In this document: positions 44,683-54,235 of the stretch, one piece after another
How the letters are laid out: each line of letters opens with the position of its first letter
Numbering within the stretch: position 1 is the first letter of the stretch
Assembly: GCF_014356525.2 (NCBI RefSeq)
Contig: NC_052511.1
Span: forward strand, 5,929,016-5,993,015
Direction: 5' to 3'
Length of the DNA: 64,000 nt
From: Nilaparvata lugens
Lineage: Eukaryota; Arthropoda; Insecta; Hemiptera; Delphacidae
Notes under the pieces: generated by a model
The model's input: the letters and a program-made list of their open reading frames with translations, nothing else
What the model was told of the DNA's origin: nothing
Databases searched by the model: none
Program-made: the position numbers and the translations under genes

Positions 44683-44910
44683 TTTTTGTGTAGTTGAGAA
44701 GTTGATATTGTGGTAATTATTCATATTGAATAAAAAAAACTTAGAAATTGTCAAAAAACCACTGATTTATAGATAATTAGAAAGACCGGTTTCGGTTATT
44801 ACACCATTGTCAATCTCTGATAAACTGAGTTTGGTGTAATAACCGAAACCGGTCTTTCTAATTATCAATAAATCAGTGGTTTTTTGACAATTTCTTAGTC
44901 TTTTTCATTC
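44683..44910. mobile_element. Penelope-derived hairpin with 12-bp target duplication
   Basis: Starts 'tttttgtgtagttgagaagt', ends 'gtctttttcattc', and is flanked by perfect AAATTTCATCTC at 44671-44682 and 44911-44922. Arms from 'cttagaaattgtcaaaaaac' to 'aaccggtttcggttattaca' are repeated inverted about a ~15-bp centre. Its termini equal those of the Penelope-like element at 51938-52821, so this is a non-autonomous derivative. A hammerhead-like motif lies at 44779-44818 (minus); the plus-strand partner lacks its 5' core. Confidence 0.85.
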
Positions 44911-44924
44911 AAATTTCATCTCAA

Positions 44925-45540
44925 ATATATCACATTCCCCCAAAAAATAGGCGCAAATATATATTTTCATGATTTCATGATAAATTTTCACAAATACGAT
45001 GAATTATTTCGGTTGTTAATGATATTTCTTCATAGCTAACAAACGATTTTGCAACGGTGCGGAGTTGGAAAAGAATAGAGATATCTGCTTTGTCTAAACA
45101 CAGACGAGGATAGCAATCCAATGTTCATGTGTTGCTGACTTTAACGTGAATCTCTCTCACTAAAGAACTATCCAACCATCAACTGCGATCTATCGGACAC
45201 AGATAGTATTAATTACTTCAACTATCCACCAATCACAAGAGACTAGTTCTCTTCCTTCACTCTCATTGGCCAATCAGAGCTCTCAGTCTCCATTTTGTTT
45301 ACGAAACAGATCCACCAATTGTGGCAGAGTTTTGGAAATGGTGGGTGGGTATGGAAGTATGGGATAGGGAGAAGCTAGTTGGAGGGAAAATGCTACGGTA
45401 GTATTGTTGAAAATATTATTTGATAAGAATTATTCAAATGACTTATTTAAAGGTTAGGCTAGGGGTTGAGTTTTTTTATTTTAAATGCTACGGTAGAATC
45501 ATTGAGAAAATTATTTGATAGGAATTATTCAAATGGCAAT
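44925..45540. other. M4 right-end fragment and CCAAT-rich DNA
   Basis: 45040-45165 matches the M4 interior and right half ('aagaatagagatatctgctt', 'gacgaggatagcaatccaat') with the terminus degraded. 45230-45300 has CCAAT motifs on both strands ('ccaccaatcacaagag', 'cattggccaatcagagc'). I have no other evidence for a promoter. A 40-bp phrase around 'aaatgctacggtag' repeats at 45389 and 45483. Confidence 0.45.
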
Positions 45541-45680
45541 ATGCTAGTATTACTCAGATTAATTTGACAATTTCAATTTTTTTTGAAATTTGCATTTCAA
45601 GGGTAGTATGAAAAGAAAAGGAATTCCTCCATACTCTGATAACACTATATTATATATCATCTACTTTGAAGATTGGATTA

Positions 45681-46024
45681 ATCAGACTATAGAATTATTC
45701 ATAATCAATCAGCTGACAAGTGGATTATTCATTGCATTCATTACGCAGATGTCTGGCCGTGTCTATTTCTATAAGTTTGGGTTTCAATATTTTTATCAGA
45801 CTATAGAATTATTCATAATCAATCAGCTGACAAGTGGATTATTTATTGCATTCATTACACAGATGTCTAGCCGTGTCTATTTCTATAAGTTTGGGTTTCA
45901 ATATTTTTTATCAGACTATAGAATTATTCATAATCAATCAGCTGACAAGTGGATTATTCATTGCATGCATTACACAGATGTCTGGCCGTGTCTCTTTCTA
46001 TAAGTTAGGGTTTCAATATTTTTC
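45681..46024 (+). repeat. 114-bp tandem triplication
   Basis: Unit 'atcagactatagaattattc' ... 'tttgggtttcaatatttt' begins at 45681, 45795 and 45910. Units differ by a few bases. Because 114 is divisible by 3, one frame stays open and gives a repeating TIELFIINQLTSGLF peptide; the third unit is shifted by the 115-bp step, so this is not a conserved gene. The unit occurs once, untandemised, at 12355-12425 in a Helitron-like context. Confidence 0.88.
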
Positions 46025-46479
46025 ATGATGCGTACCCATCAGTATCAATATTCTCACATTTGAAAAACAAATGTAATATGTGATTGAAAATAGAATAAAA
46101 AAAATGATTAAATGAACTAAATATTGCTGAAGAAATTATAATATTCTTGATTGGAAAAAAATAATTTTAAAAAGATTATCACGGAACTGGATAAATCATC
46201 AAATGGGATACAAATTCAAAGGTAAACTGAGTTTATTAGCATAAGTAAGTTTTTGATCTTGGAGAAAACAAATAACAGTTTTTAAGAGTAAATTATGATT
46301 CAACTGTGAATTGTTATTCAACTGAATCAACTAGAACAGGTGACATCAGATACTTGTGGTTGAGGAAACTGCGTCAGGTCTACTGTTCACAGAACTACTA
46401 GTATATTATTATACCTTAAAAATTCAATATTTTAAATCATCATTCCTGAACCGAAAATCAAGTAACGAATACATAAGTG

Positions 46480-46625
46480 TGTGATTACATAACCTTATCT
46501 TTTGGACAACATCAACATTTTATCAAAATTTTAGGAGAGAAATAGTACAGGCTCAGCCTAGTTTTTCCTCCAATGTCATAATTGTATTATGATTATAGTA
46601 TTTTATACAATAAATGAACTCTATA
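46480..46625 (+). mobile_element. Family A retroposon copy
   Basis: 'ataaccttatcttttggaca', 'aaaattttaggagagaaata', 'aggctcagcctagtttttcc', 'tccaatgtcataattgtatt', 'acaataaatgaac'. Confidence 0.55.
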
Positions 46626-46883
46626 CTGTCTGATATAACACTGAAAGTCTTCCATAGAAAATTACATAACGAAGAATTGTCGATTCATGGCAACTAATCG
46701 TGTCTTCCAATCCTAAACTGCACCTCCCTTCAATATTATTCACACATTGAGTGTATAAGCTCCTTTTAAGTACGGGGGGAAAAGAAACTCTTCAAAGAAA
46801 AATGAGTTTCCATTTTTCAATGGCACGCCTTTCTTAACAGGCGAGTTTTCACGTTTTCCTCAGCGGAAGCGACTGACAGACCG

Positions 46884-46956
46884 ACATCACGCAGACATCA
46901 CACAGACACTTACTGACATCACACAGACATCGCACAGACACACACAGACCTCACAC
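46884..46956 (+). repeat. Short GACATCACACA minisatellite
   Basis: Imperfect 11-12-bp units 'gacatcacgca', 'gacatcacaca', 'gacatcacacagacatcg' followed by an alternating 'cacacgtgcgtgtgcgtgc' patch. About six units. Confidence 0.7.
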
Positions 46957-47254
46957 GTGCGTGTGCGTGCAAGAGTGGCCAACATTCAAGATGGATGATT
47001 TGAATAGCGTTGTCACAACGCCCATATAAACGCCTTTACGGCACGCACCACTGCTGGATTCTATATACGAGCTGTCAAATTTATTCAGCTGTGAGGTTCT
47101 CCAGTAGTCCGCTCTTTTCCAATTCGGAGATGTTTACCTAGATATTTCCGCCGAAGATTTCTGTGGATGTGATCTACGTATCTCGTGGTTTTTAGTTTGA
47201 GAATGGGACGAACGATTTGTGTAACAGAACTAGTATGTGATATTGATGTCTTAA

Positions 47255-47325
47255 GTTCGTTAGACCGTAGCTTCTCACACTGTGAGACCCAGGTTTAAAT
47301 CTCGTTCCTACCAATTTTTTTTTTT
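47255..47325 (+). mobile_element. Possible SINE head (tRNA-like) fragment
   Basis: 'gttagaccgtagcttctcac' then 'gagacccaggtttaaatctc' with a B-box-like GGTTTAAATCTC, then 'gttcctaccaa' and a T11 run. The order (B-box, 'ctacca', T-run, 'cag') resembles the head of the SINE at 53031. The T-run followed by GCAG could also be read as a splice acceptor, which I cannot distinguish. Confidence 0.35.
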
Positions 47326-47554
47326 GCAGATGATACTTATTGTTTTATCTTATTCTAATAATATATCATTATAGAATAAATTATTATGATTAGATAGAAT
47401 GATTAAATTGAATCATCTTATTATCATTTTTAAATTGATCTATCAAATTAATTGGAAAAATTATTTTAAAAAATCTTCATTGTATTGGAGTCCAATACTG
47501 CAATTGTAGAAAAAAATGTGTATGTAAAGGTGTAAAGTTTAATTTTGTTTTTCT

Positions 47555-47775
47555 TTTTGTGTAGTTGAGAAGTTGATATTGTGGTAATTATTCATATTGA
47601 ATGAAAAAGACTAAGAAATATTTTCAAAAACCACATATTCATTAATACTTAGAAAAACCGGTTTCGGTGATTACACCATTGATTGTCAATCTCTGATAAA
47701 GACCGATTCCGGTCTTTCTAAAATATCAATGAATCAGTGGTTTTTTGACAATTTCTTAGTCTTTTTCATTTAAAA
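47555..47775. mobile_element. Penelope-derived hairpin, copy 2
   Basis: 'tttttgtgtagttgagaagt' start and 'gtctttttcattt' end, with inverted arms 'aaccggtttcggtgattaca' / 'gaccgattccggtctttcta'. Same layout as 44683-44910, with more mismatches and a shorter centre. No clear target duplication. Confidence 0.78.
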
Positions 47776-48090
47776 GGTAAAATTTGTATGTATTTTATAT
47801 AAAGGTACCTCCTTGATAAGTCCAGTCCCTTCAAACAGTGTCTCTAGCACTTTCAATGGAGAAAATAATAGATGACATGGCTAAATCTTCACAATAATAT
47901 ACTGTAATTACTGGCCCTTCTCATTACATTGAAAGTTGTATTCATGAGCGAGGTCTACTGTTCGCAGAACTACTAGTTTATCATGCTTATGAACTATTTC
48001 ACTTTAAATTGAATGTTCTGTTATTTTTTTTTCTGTTATTTCTATTTTATGATGACCAATCCAGACAAAACATTTTTGACGTTCGATTCT

Positions 48091-48193
48091 TTGCCGTCCT
48101 TATAAATTCTATCAGATTGAATAGAACTTGAAGAATAAATGATCACTATGTTTGTCAGGTTATGTTCAATCTAATAGAATTTATAACGACGGA
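48091..48193. repeat. Short hairpin MITE
   Basis: 'gccgtccttataaattctat' + 'cagattgaatagaacttg' pairs with 'gttcaatctaatagaatt' + 'tataacgacgg'. A related sequence at 43785-43862 has the same 'agattgaa' / 'ttcaatct' core, so this is a small family. Confidence 0.75.
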
Positions 48194-48399
48194 AAAAATC
48201 AACAGTAAACTGAGCATATTATGAAAATATGTTGACCAATCCCGACAAAACACATCAAACATGTTCAAGATCAATGAAGTATTTGATAACACACAAGCTT
48301 AACACATAATATAAATTTAAAACACAATAAATACAAGTAAATCAATCAAAATTATCAAATAATACCAGTCCTCCCCTTCTTCTATTGATCCAAAGCATC

Positions 48400-48542
48400 C
48401 AATTTCTTGAGTACTACACTATTTCCTCTTATCTCACTCTCAAATCACCTATCTCTGTTCTCCCTAACACACTCTGATTTCCCACTAATGTATTACTTTT
48501 TCAACTTCATCTACTTTACCATTTTGCATTCTCAATCAGCCC

Positions 48543-48575
<33 letters not shown>

Positions 48576-48590
48576 CGGTCGTTTGTTAAT
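48400..48590. repeat. CT-rich patch with (CT)n
   Basis: C/T-biased sequence ending in a dinucleotide repeat, about 48541-48575. Artefact frame only. Confidence 0.7.
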
Positions 48591-48624
48591 GGGAAGGATA
48601 TTTTATATCCTTCTAGAAGAATCG

Positions 48625-48990
48625 ACAATTATTTGTTGAAACACCGCCGATTTATGAAGTTACATCACATTATTATATTATCGTTATTCTAATTATTGCA
48701 TTCAATCTTTATTCTCATTGGTTAATTATTTATACATTGTAAAACTCAATAAAAACACCCATATGTTGTCAAATTCTACACAGTTTTATAAAACTGTGAA
48801 GAATTTGACAACATATATGTGTTTATTTTTTTTTAAATTATGGAACAGTTCTACAATATTGGCAATTACTCAGTCCAGTTTTTATTGTAAAATTCGTTGA
48901 ATAACTAGCACTACCATCATTTAATGTGAATTAGTGTATACGCCAGTAAATATTGTAATATAAATGAATAAAGAAATCTAATCTAACCCC
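48625..48990 (+). mobile_element. Retroposon 3' end, family E, with nested hairpin
   Basis: 'ttgttgaaacaccgccgatt', 'gcattcaatctttattctca' and 'gtgtatacgccagtaaatat' + 'tgtaatataaatgaataaa' correspond to 56395-56612. Between the conserved parts a hairpin at 48757-48826 ('catatgttgtcaaattctac' and complement) interrupts this copy. Confidence 0.6.
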
Positions 48991-49072
48991 TCTCTGTCTT
49001 TATCCTGCAGAACAATTCTCTCACAATCTCTATCTCCCTCATGTTCATCATATTCTCAGTATCTCTTTCTCC

Positions 49073-49619
49073 ACATCAGTCTATATCTTTAAAACACGAA
49101 TACTATTGATAGATATGTGGTAGTTAGTTATTGTACCAAAATTGTTCTTGATCTGAAAATTTGATACGGGATTGAATGTTGAATAAGATAATCAATATAT
49201 CGGTCAAAAATTGATTAGTTTTGATAAACTACTTTGTAAATTGAATTATATTAGGCTAAGCTCACTCTTACGCGACTCAGGTCGAGAAGAGACTCGACTC
49301 TAGTCGAGAGCATGCGTTTCCAAATGGAGACGTCGCGGAGACTAGAATCGACTGGTCTGAGTGTCACCATTTGGAAACACATGCTCTCGACTAGAGTCGA
49401 GTCTCTTCTCGACCTGAGTCGCGTAAGTGTGAGTTGAACCTAATATAATTCAATTTACAAAGTAGTTTATCAAGACTAATCATTTTTTGACTGATATATT
49501 GATTATCTTATTCAACATTCAATCCCGTATCAAAGTTTCAGATCAAGCACAATTTTGGTACAATGAGTACCATCTCTCTATCATTAGTTTTCGTGTTTTA
49601 AAGATATAGACTGATGAGG
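49073..49619. repeat. Double-layer palindrome (~180-bp outer arms)
   Basis: Outer arms 49073-49256 and 49438-49619 ('tctatatctttaaaacacga', 'gataatcaatatatcggtca' and complements). The core 49259-49437 is a second inverted repeat ('acgcgactcaggtcgagaag' with 'cttctcgacctgagtcgcgt', and 'catgcgtttccaaatgg' with 'ccatttggaaacacatg'). It directly abuts the (GATT)n tail of the family C copy at 49619. Confidence 0.85.
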
Positions 49620-49920
49620 AGATTGATTGATTGATTGATTGAGTACTTTATTTATGTAGATCACAATATATACTGGCTTATAGGCCTACACTTATATACA
49701 ATAGCTTACAATACAGCAAAATTATAGATGAATTTATATAATATAGACTAAGAAAATAATTATTGAACTGTATATGATATGAAAGCAATTTGTAATATAA
49801 TAAATATAGATAATAATAATATTGTTATGCATCTACATAAATTGGCGGAGCTTTGGACATATCAATGTCCATTCTTCGGAAAGAATATTAAAAAAACCCT
49901 CCCCACTAACTCTCTACCAA
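49619..49920 (-). mobile_element. Retroposon 3' end, family C, copy 3
   Basis: Complete copy from (GATT)n through 'acttatatacaatagcttac' to 'ctctaccaaa'. It provides the uninterrupted reference for the insertion at 33004-35300. Confidence 0.85.
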
Positions 49921-50324
49921 ATACGAAAAAGATAGCGATACGAAGAGTAGAATGAGCTTGAGGGAGATGGAGATTCTGAGAGAAGGGTTTTGCAGGATAA
50001 AGAGAAAAAATATGATTCAATGAAAACTAAACATTCGATTGAGGAGGTTCGCCCGCGATTGAAACTCGAAAAGGTTTGAATTATTCTTCACGAGTGGACG
50101 GGCTTGAATAGCGACTGGGAAACGGATGAAATGCATTCAGTGCATTTTTGAAAAGTATTGCATTCGTTTCAGAGCTTTCGAGGCGATCTCATAGCAGCTG
50201 AGTTTCGATCGGTTTTGTCCCAGCATCCAACTTCCACAGTGCATTATTGTTATTCAAATCAACATAGAAAAACAAGCATGGATATATCCCTAGTGTCGGG
50301 TAACGTAAGGACATGGATTGTGAT

Positions 50325-51200
50325 GGTGGGGGGGTTGAGGAGGAAGAGAAGGAGGAGGGAGAGAAGATGACGAAGAAGAAAAAGAAGACAGGAGGAGGAG
50401 GAAGAGGAGAAGGAGGTGGTGGAAGATGGGTAGGAAGAGGAGGAGGTGGAGGAAGAGGAGGGGAGGGGGGATGAGGAGAAGAAGAAGAAAAAGGAAAAGA
50501 AGAAGGAGAAGAAGAATGAAGAAGAAAAAGAAGGTGAAGAAGACGATGAGGAAGAAGGAGAAGAAGAAGACGATGAGGAAGACGAAGAGGAAGAAGGAGA
50601 AGAAGACAGAAGAGAAAAAGAAGAAGAAGAATAAGAAGGTGAAGAAGATGATGTAGCAGAAGAAGAATAGAAAGGAGGAGGAGATGGAGGACTGGAAGAA
50701 GATAGAGATGAAGGTGGAGAAAAAGTAGACAGGAGGAGGAGGAGAAGGAGGAGGAGAAGGAAGAGGAAGAGAAGATAATGAAGTTGGAGAAGACATGAGA
50801 AGGGGAAGAAGAAGAAGAAGAAGACAGAAGGTGGAGGAGAAGGAGGAGGAGAAGGAGGAGGAGGAGAAGAAGTAGGAGAAGAAGGTGAAGAAAAAGAAGA
50901 AGAAAAAGAAGAAGAAAAAGAAGAAGAAAAAGAAGAAGCAGAAGAAGAAGAAGATGAAGCAGAAGAAGGAGGAGGAGATGGAGCGGTGGAAGAAGAGAAA
51001 AGGTGGAGAAAAAGTAGACAGGAGGAGGAGGAGAAGGAGGAGGAAGAGAAGATGATGAAGTAGGAGAAGACATGAGAAGAAGACGAAGACAGAAGGTGGA
51101 GGAGAAGGAGGAGGAGGAGGAGAATGAGGTGGAAGAAGAGAAGAAGAAGAACGGAGAAGAAAAATAAGAAGAAGAAGAAGAAGAGGAAGAAGAAGCCCCC
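50325..51200. repeat. Purine-rich tract
   Basis: G/A-rich plus strand built from GAA, GGA and GAC triplets, with an internal duplication: 'aaaaagtagacaggaggagg' occurs near 50721 and 51009, along with following sequence, at ~288-bp spacing. Long frames (up to 294 codons on minus) are Leu/Pro/Ser-rich artefacts. Confidence 0.85.
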
Positions 51201-51450
51201 CCCGTTGTGAGCTTGTATCCCGTTCAGCTCATCTTTCTTGAAGGTTTGAGTATTGTCGTTGTGGCTGGATCACCCCTCTATGGTGCTACTGCTCCAAGTA
51301 AACCAGAAAAGATGGGACTCTCGATATTCTTTCCCCCTCGGAATATATTCTACTTGTAACGAGGCATACATTAGCGAATGGAAAGAGGGGTTTGTGTACG
51401 TGTTGGGGGGGGGGGATTCAGTGAACGAGAAATTGGTGGGAGGACGGTGG

Positions 51451-51472
51451 AGAGAGAGAGAGAGAGAGAGAC
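51451..51472. repeat. (GA)n microsatellite
   Basis: Short uninterrupted AG dinucleotide run within otherwise ordinary sequence. A G9 homopolymer lies nearby at about 51406. Confidence 0.75.
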
Positions 51473-52014
51473 ACTTTGATATCTAAAATCAATGTGGAGG
51501 AAAATAGTTTTCTTCTTGTAAGCGTAACAAAATGAATTCATATCACAATCATTTGATTAGAAGATTGACAAAACACAGTAATTACAGTAATGAAATGTAT
51601 CATTTTATCATATCATTTGATAATCATTTATATGATATCATTTTATCATATCATTCATTTTTTTCATAATTTTACTAGTTATTCTAGTTCACTAGAATAA
51701 CACATATATAGTAGCTGGGGTCTGATTATCAACCAATAAATGAATTGGCTCTAGTTAGCCAATTGTTTCATCTATTAGTTTAGAGTAAAATAAAGTACAA
51801 TTTCTAAGTTGTCAGCTCATTCTATAGTTTAGGAACCTACAAAAACTAGGTTTTGTAGATTGAAAATCCGTAACAATATTACAGCCTTGAAAAATCCAAT
51901 CAATTCGACGAACTTGATTAGTTTAGAGTACCATATTTTTTGTGTAGTTGAGAAGTTGATATTGTGGTAATTATTCAAATTGAATGAAAAAGACTGAGAA
52001 ATTGTCAAGGTAGA

Positions 52015-52461
52015 TTGATAGGTACCGGTAGGGAATTGAAGAGGAATGAATTTCATGTTGCTTTCAAGACCAAACCAATTTTAAATAGTCTATTTAGCTG
52101 GAGTAAAGACAAAATTGATATTTGGGATAAAAGTGGGGTGTACAAACTTGAATGGGATGATTGTAATGCTTGTTATGTGGGTCAAACTGATAGAAGTTTC
52201 AAAAGTAGAATTAAAGAACATATCAGAGATTGGAATAAACAAAATGGGGAATCTAACTTTGCAGAACATTTGATAACAAATAATCACAAGTTCACAGTTA
52301 AGGAGAATGTTGAGTTTCTGCATATTAATAACAAAGGCAGATCTTTGAATATTCTAGAGGCTTTAGAAATAACAAGAGTAATTACGGAAAATTCCCAGTA
52401 TAGTTTAAATGACCAGATTCATTTCAACCAATACAACACTCCGAATTTAGTTTTATCATAA
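52015..52461 (+). pseudogene. GIY-YIG endonuclease domain of Penelope-like ORF
   Basis: The 149-codon frame carries a GIY-YIG nuclease: G41-V-Y43, then D49-C50-x-x-C53, Y54-V-G56, the conserved Arg in SFKSRIKEH (R65), and a Glu in NILEALEITR (E115 or E118) as metal ligand. DCNACYVGQT-x-RSFK-x-R-x-KEH followed by FAEHL-x-x-x-NH is diagnostic of Penelope-like retroelements, where this domain follows the reverse transcriptase and cuts target DNA. The frame starts inside the ORF: the region before residue ~20 follows the truncation point near 52008, so there is no native start. The catalytic residues look intact but the protein cannot retrotranspose alone. Confidence 0.9.
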
Positions 52462-52730
52462 AATTGTAAGCATACAATAGTATGCATTAGTCAATAGTTT
52501 TTCCATTTACATATTTGTTTTATTATCTTTCACACTTGTTATCTTGGTTCTTATTTTCTACTGAAAGTAAATTTTGTTATCATGGTTGCTTAAGCCGCCA
52601 TTTTGTCACACCGTTGAGTGGGAGGAGACTGTCTAGCTGGGCCAATGGCAGGCGTTCATGCCCTTGACCAATAGCAGTACTCGCCTACTAGTATAAATTC
52701 TGCTGCTCTTGTATTTAGTTTTAGTTTATC

Positions 52731-52770
52731 AGAGATTGACAATGGTGTAATAACCGAAACCGGTCTTTCT
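52731..52770 (+). ncRNA. Degenerate hammerhead-like motif in Penelope 3' region
   Basis: AGAGA (helix I), TTGACAA in place of CUGANGA, extra T, stem II GGT-GTAATA-ACC, core GAAA, palindromic helix III CCGG, TC, then TTTCT which pairs with AGAGA (one G-U). The layout equals the motif at 10613-10658. Two core positions (C3 to U, G8 to A) differ from consensus, so catalysis is doubtful. The same motif recurs at 44779-44818 (minus), about 47651-47696 (minus) and in two copies at 62.2-62.43 kb (minus). Confidence 0.5.
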
Positions 52771-53030
52771 AATTATCAATAAATCAGTGGTTTTTTGACA
52801 ATTTCTCAGTCTTTTTCATTCAGTACAATATTGGGCAATTTTAGCTCCAAGTAGTGTTATCAGCTCATTCTATAGTTTAGGAACCCACAAAAACTAGGTT
52901 TAGTAGATTGAAAATCCGTAACAACATTACAGCCTTGGAAAAATCCAATCAAATCGACGAACTTGTTTAGTTTAGAGTACAATATTGTGCAATTTTAACT
53001 CGAAGTAGTGTTGTCAGCTCATTCTATAGT

Positions 53031-53247
53031 GTAGCAGCATAGAGATCCCGGGTTCAAACCCTCTCAATACCAAACGTTTTTTAAACAGATCACTCCCGTG
53101 TTATCGGATGGGCACGTTAAACTGAAGAATGACAGTCGTAAGGCCCATTGACGGCTTAAATTATTATATATTCAGGCGGTGGGACCTTCCCGCAAGGGAC
53201 TCCCCACCAACAAAAGCCATACGAATTTACTTTACTTTTTACTTTTT
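53031..53247 (+). mobile_element. SINE S2 with 15-bp target duplication
   Basis: Head with B-box GGTTCAAACCC but no clear A-box (5'-truncated), then CGTGTTATCGGATGGGCACGTTAA, 'cagtcgtaaggcccattgac', 'ggcggtgggaccttcccgc' and a tail of TTACTTT repeats. Flanked by AGCTCATTCTATAGT at 53016-53030 and 53248-53262. The central block is shared with SINE S1, but head remnant, body and tail differ. Confidence 0.88.
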
Positions 53248-53354
53248 AGCTCATTCTATAGTTTAGGAACCCACAAAAACTAGGTTTAATAGATTGAAAA
53301 TCCGTAACAATATTACAGCCTTGAAAAAATCCAATCAATTCGACGAACTTAATG

Positions 53355-53745
53355 AAGCTACAAAACATGATTAGGAGCTACGTTTCCCCTGATTTCCCTT
53401 GTGGGGAAACTCCATTTCCCCGACTTCCGATCAGATTGTCGTCGGTTAAGTCGAGTTAACAGATTTCTTCTGGACAGAAGAAAGTTTCTCTTAATTCACA
53501 GCGTCGGGAAAACGATTAGTTGAACCACCCTCACCCAGACGTGTGATGTGCTGCCACTGACTGGAAGGTCGTTAGTAATTTCGAAAACAGTTTGAGTCAG
53601 CAACGGTGTCTGGGGTTCGCCTGATAACAGAAATAGGGGAAGAATGCAGAGATGATAGCCTGATAATAGCAAGTGGAGGTTTTTCATCGGTAGACTTTTG
53701 GCTGAAGTAGACGGGGGAAGTCGGTATCTCTTACATTAGAGTGAC
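53355..53745. other. Unannotated DNA
   Basis: Less AT-rich segment ('gtttcccctgatttcccttg', 'ggggaaactccatttcccc' inverted pair near 53382-53420). No gene recognised. Confidence 0.4.
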
Positions 53746-54044
53746 GCTGGAAATTGGGGAGATAGTGAGTTGGAGCGAGAGAAAATAGAGGAAAAGGATG
53801 GATATAAGTAGAAGAATGGAGGAGAAGAAGGAATATTAGATAAGTAGGAAGTGACAAAGACGAGTGAAGAAATGGAGGGTGAACCTACTTATAAACAGCT
53901 GTTGTTTTAGTTTCTTTTCACGTTTCAAAATTTTCAATTATTAATACAATATTTTTCAGTTATTAGTGATGATTTAGTGAAGTATTCATTATTAATTTGG
54001 TTTTCAACTCTTCTAAATCCTAAATTTCTAGTTTATAATAATTA

Positions 54045-54235
54045 TTTTGGACTGAAAATTGGACAAAAATCATAAAGTATAAACATGGCCTATTTTTCGA
54101 CAATGTCTATCTAAATTTGGGAAAGGAACAATTTTGGGCTTTGAGCCTGCTGTTCCTTTCCCAATCATTCATAGTTGAGAATTATATTGTGACCAATGTA
54201 TAAGTGTATAAATAAATAAATAAATAAATAAATAA
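54045..54235 (+). mobile_element. Family A retroposon copy
   Basis: 'aaacatggcctatttttcga', 'aaatttgggaaaggaacaat', 'ttgggctttgagcctgctgt', 'tcctttcccaatcattcata' and an (AAAT)n tail at 54206-54236. Closest to the 25840 copy. Confidence 0.7.

Larger units (their letters stand above)
51938..52821 (+). mobile_element. Penelope-like element, 5'-truncated, GIY-YIG part kept
   Basis: Bounded by 'tttttgtgtagttgagaagt' and 'cagtctttttcattc', and flanked by near-identical AGTACCATATT (51927-51937) and AGTACAATATT (52822-52832). The 27-bp segment at 51981-52007 ('gaatgaaaaagactgagaaa' + 'ttgtcaa') is the reverse complement of the 3' end 52795-52821. It contains the GIY-YIG frame and a 3' region with a TATAAA-like string (52691) just upstream of a hammerhead-like motif (52731-52770). 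The reverse transcriptase domain is absent. Confidence 0.85.
51806..53350 (+). repeat. Direct-repeat units split by two insertions
   Basis: 'cagctcattctatagtttag' to 'atccaatcaattcgacgaac' occurs at 51812-51920, 52857-52965, 53013-53030 (start only) and 53248-53345, and 'gtttagagtacaatattg' links successive units. Unit length is about 170 bp. The first junction is split by the Penelope-like element, and the third unit by SINE S2. Confidence 0.8.

Noticed and set aside
45230..45300. Promoter with CCAAT boxes
   Set aside because: Several CCAAT-like strings but no TATA, initiator or downstream exon; not enough.
45590..46003. 137-codon frame with a three-fold peptide repeat
   Set aside because: By-product of the 114-bp tandem repeat; frame is lost with the 115-bp third step.
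47310..47325. Splice acceptor (T-run followed by GCAG)
   Set aside because: No coding exon follows; the string lies after a SINE-head-like sequence and is better explained by it.
50189..51073. 294-codon minus frame rich in Leu/Pro/Ser
   Set aside because: Translation of a purine tract; no conserved motif.
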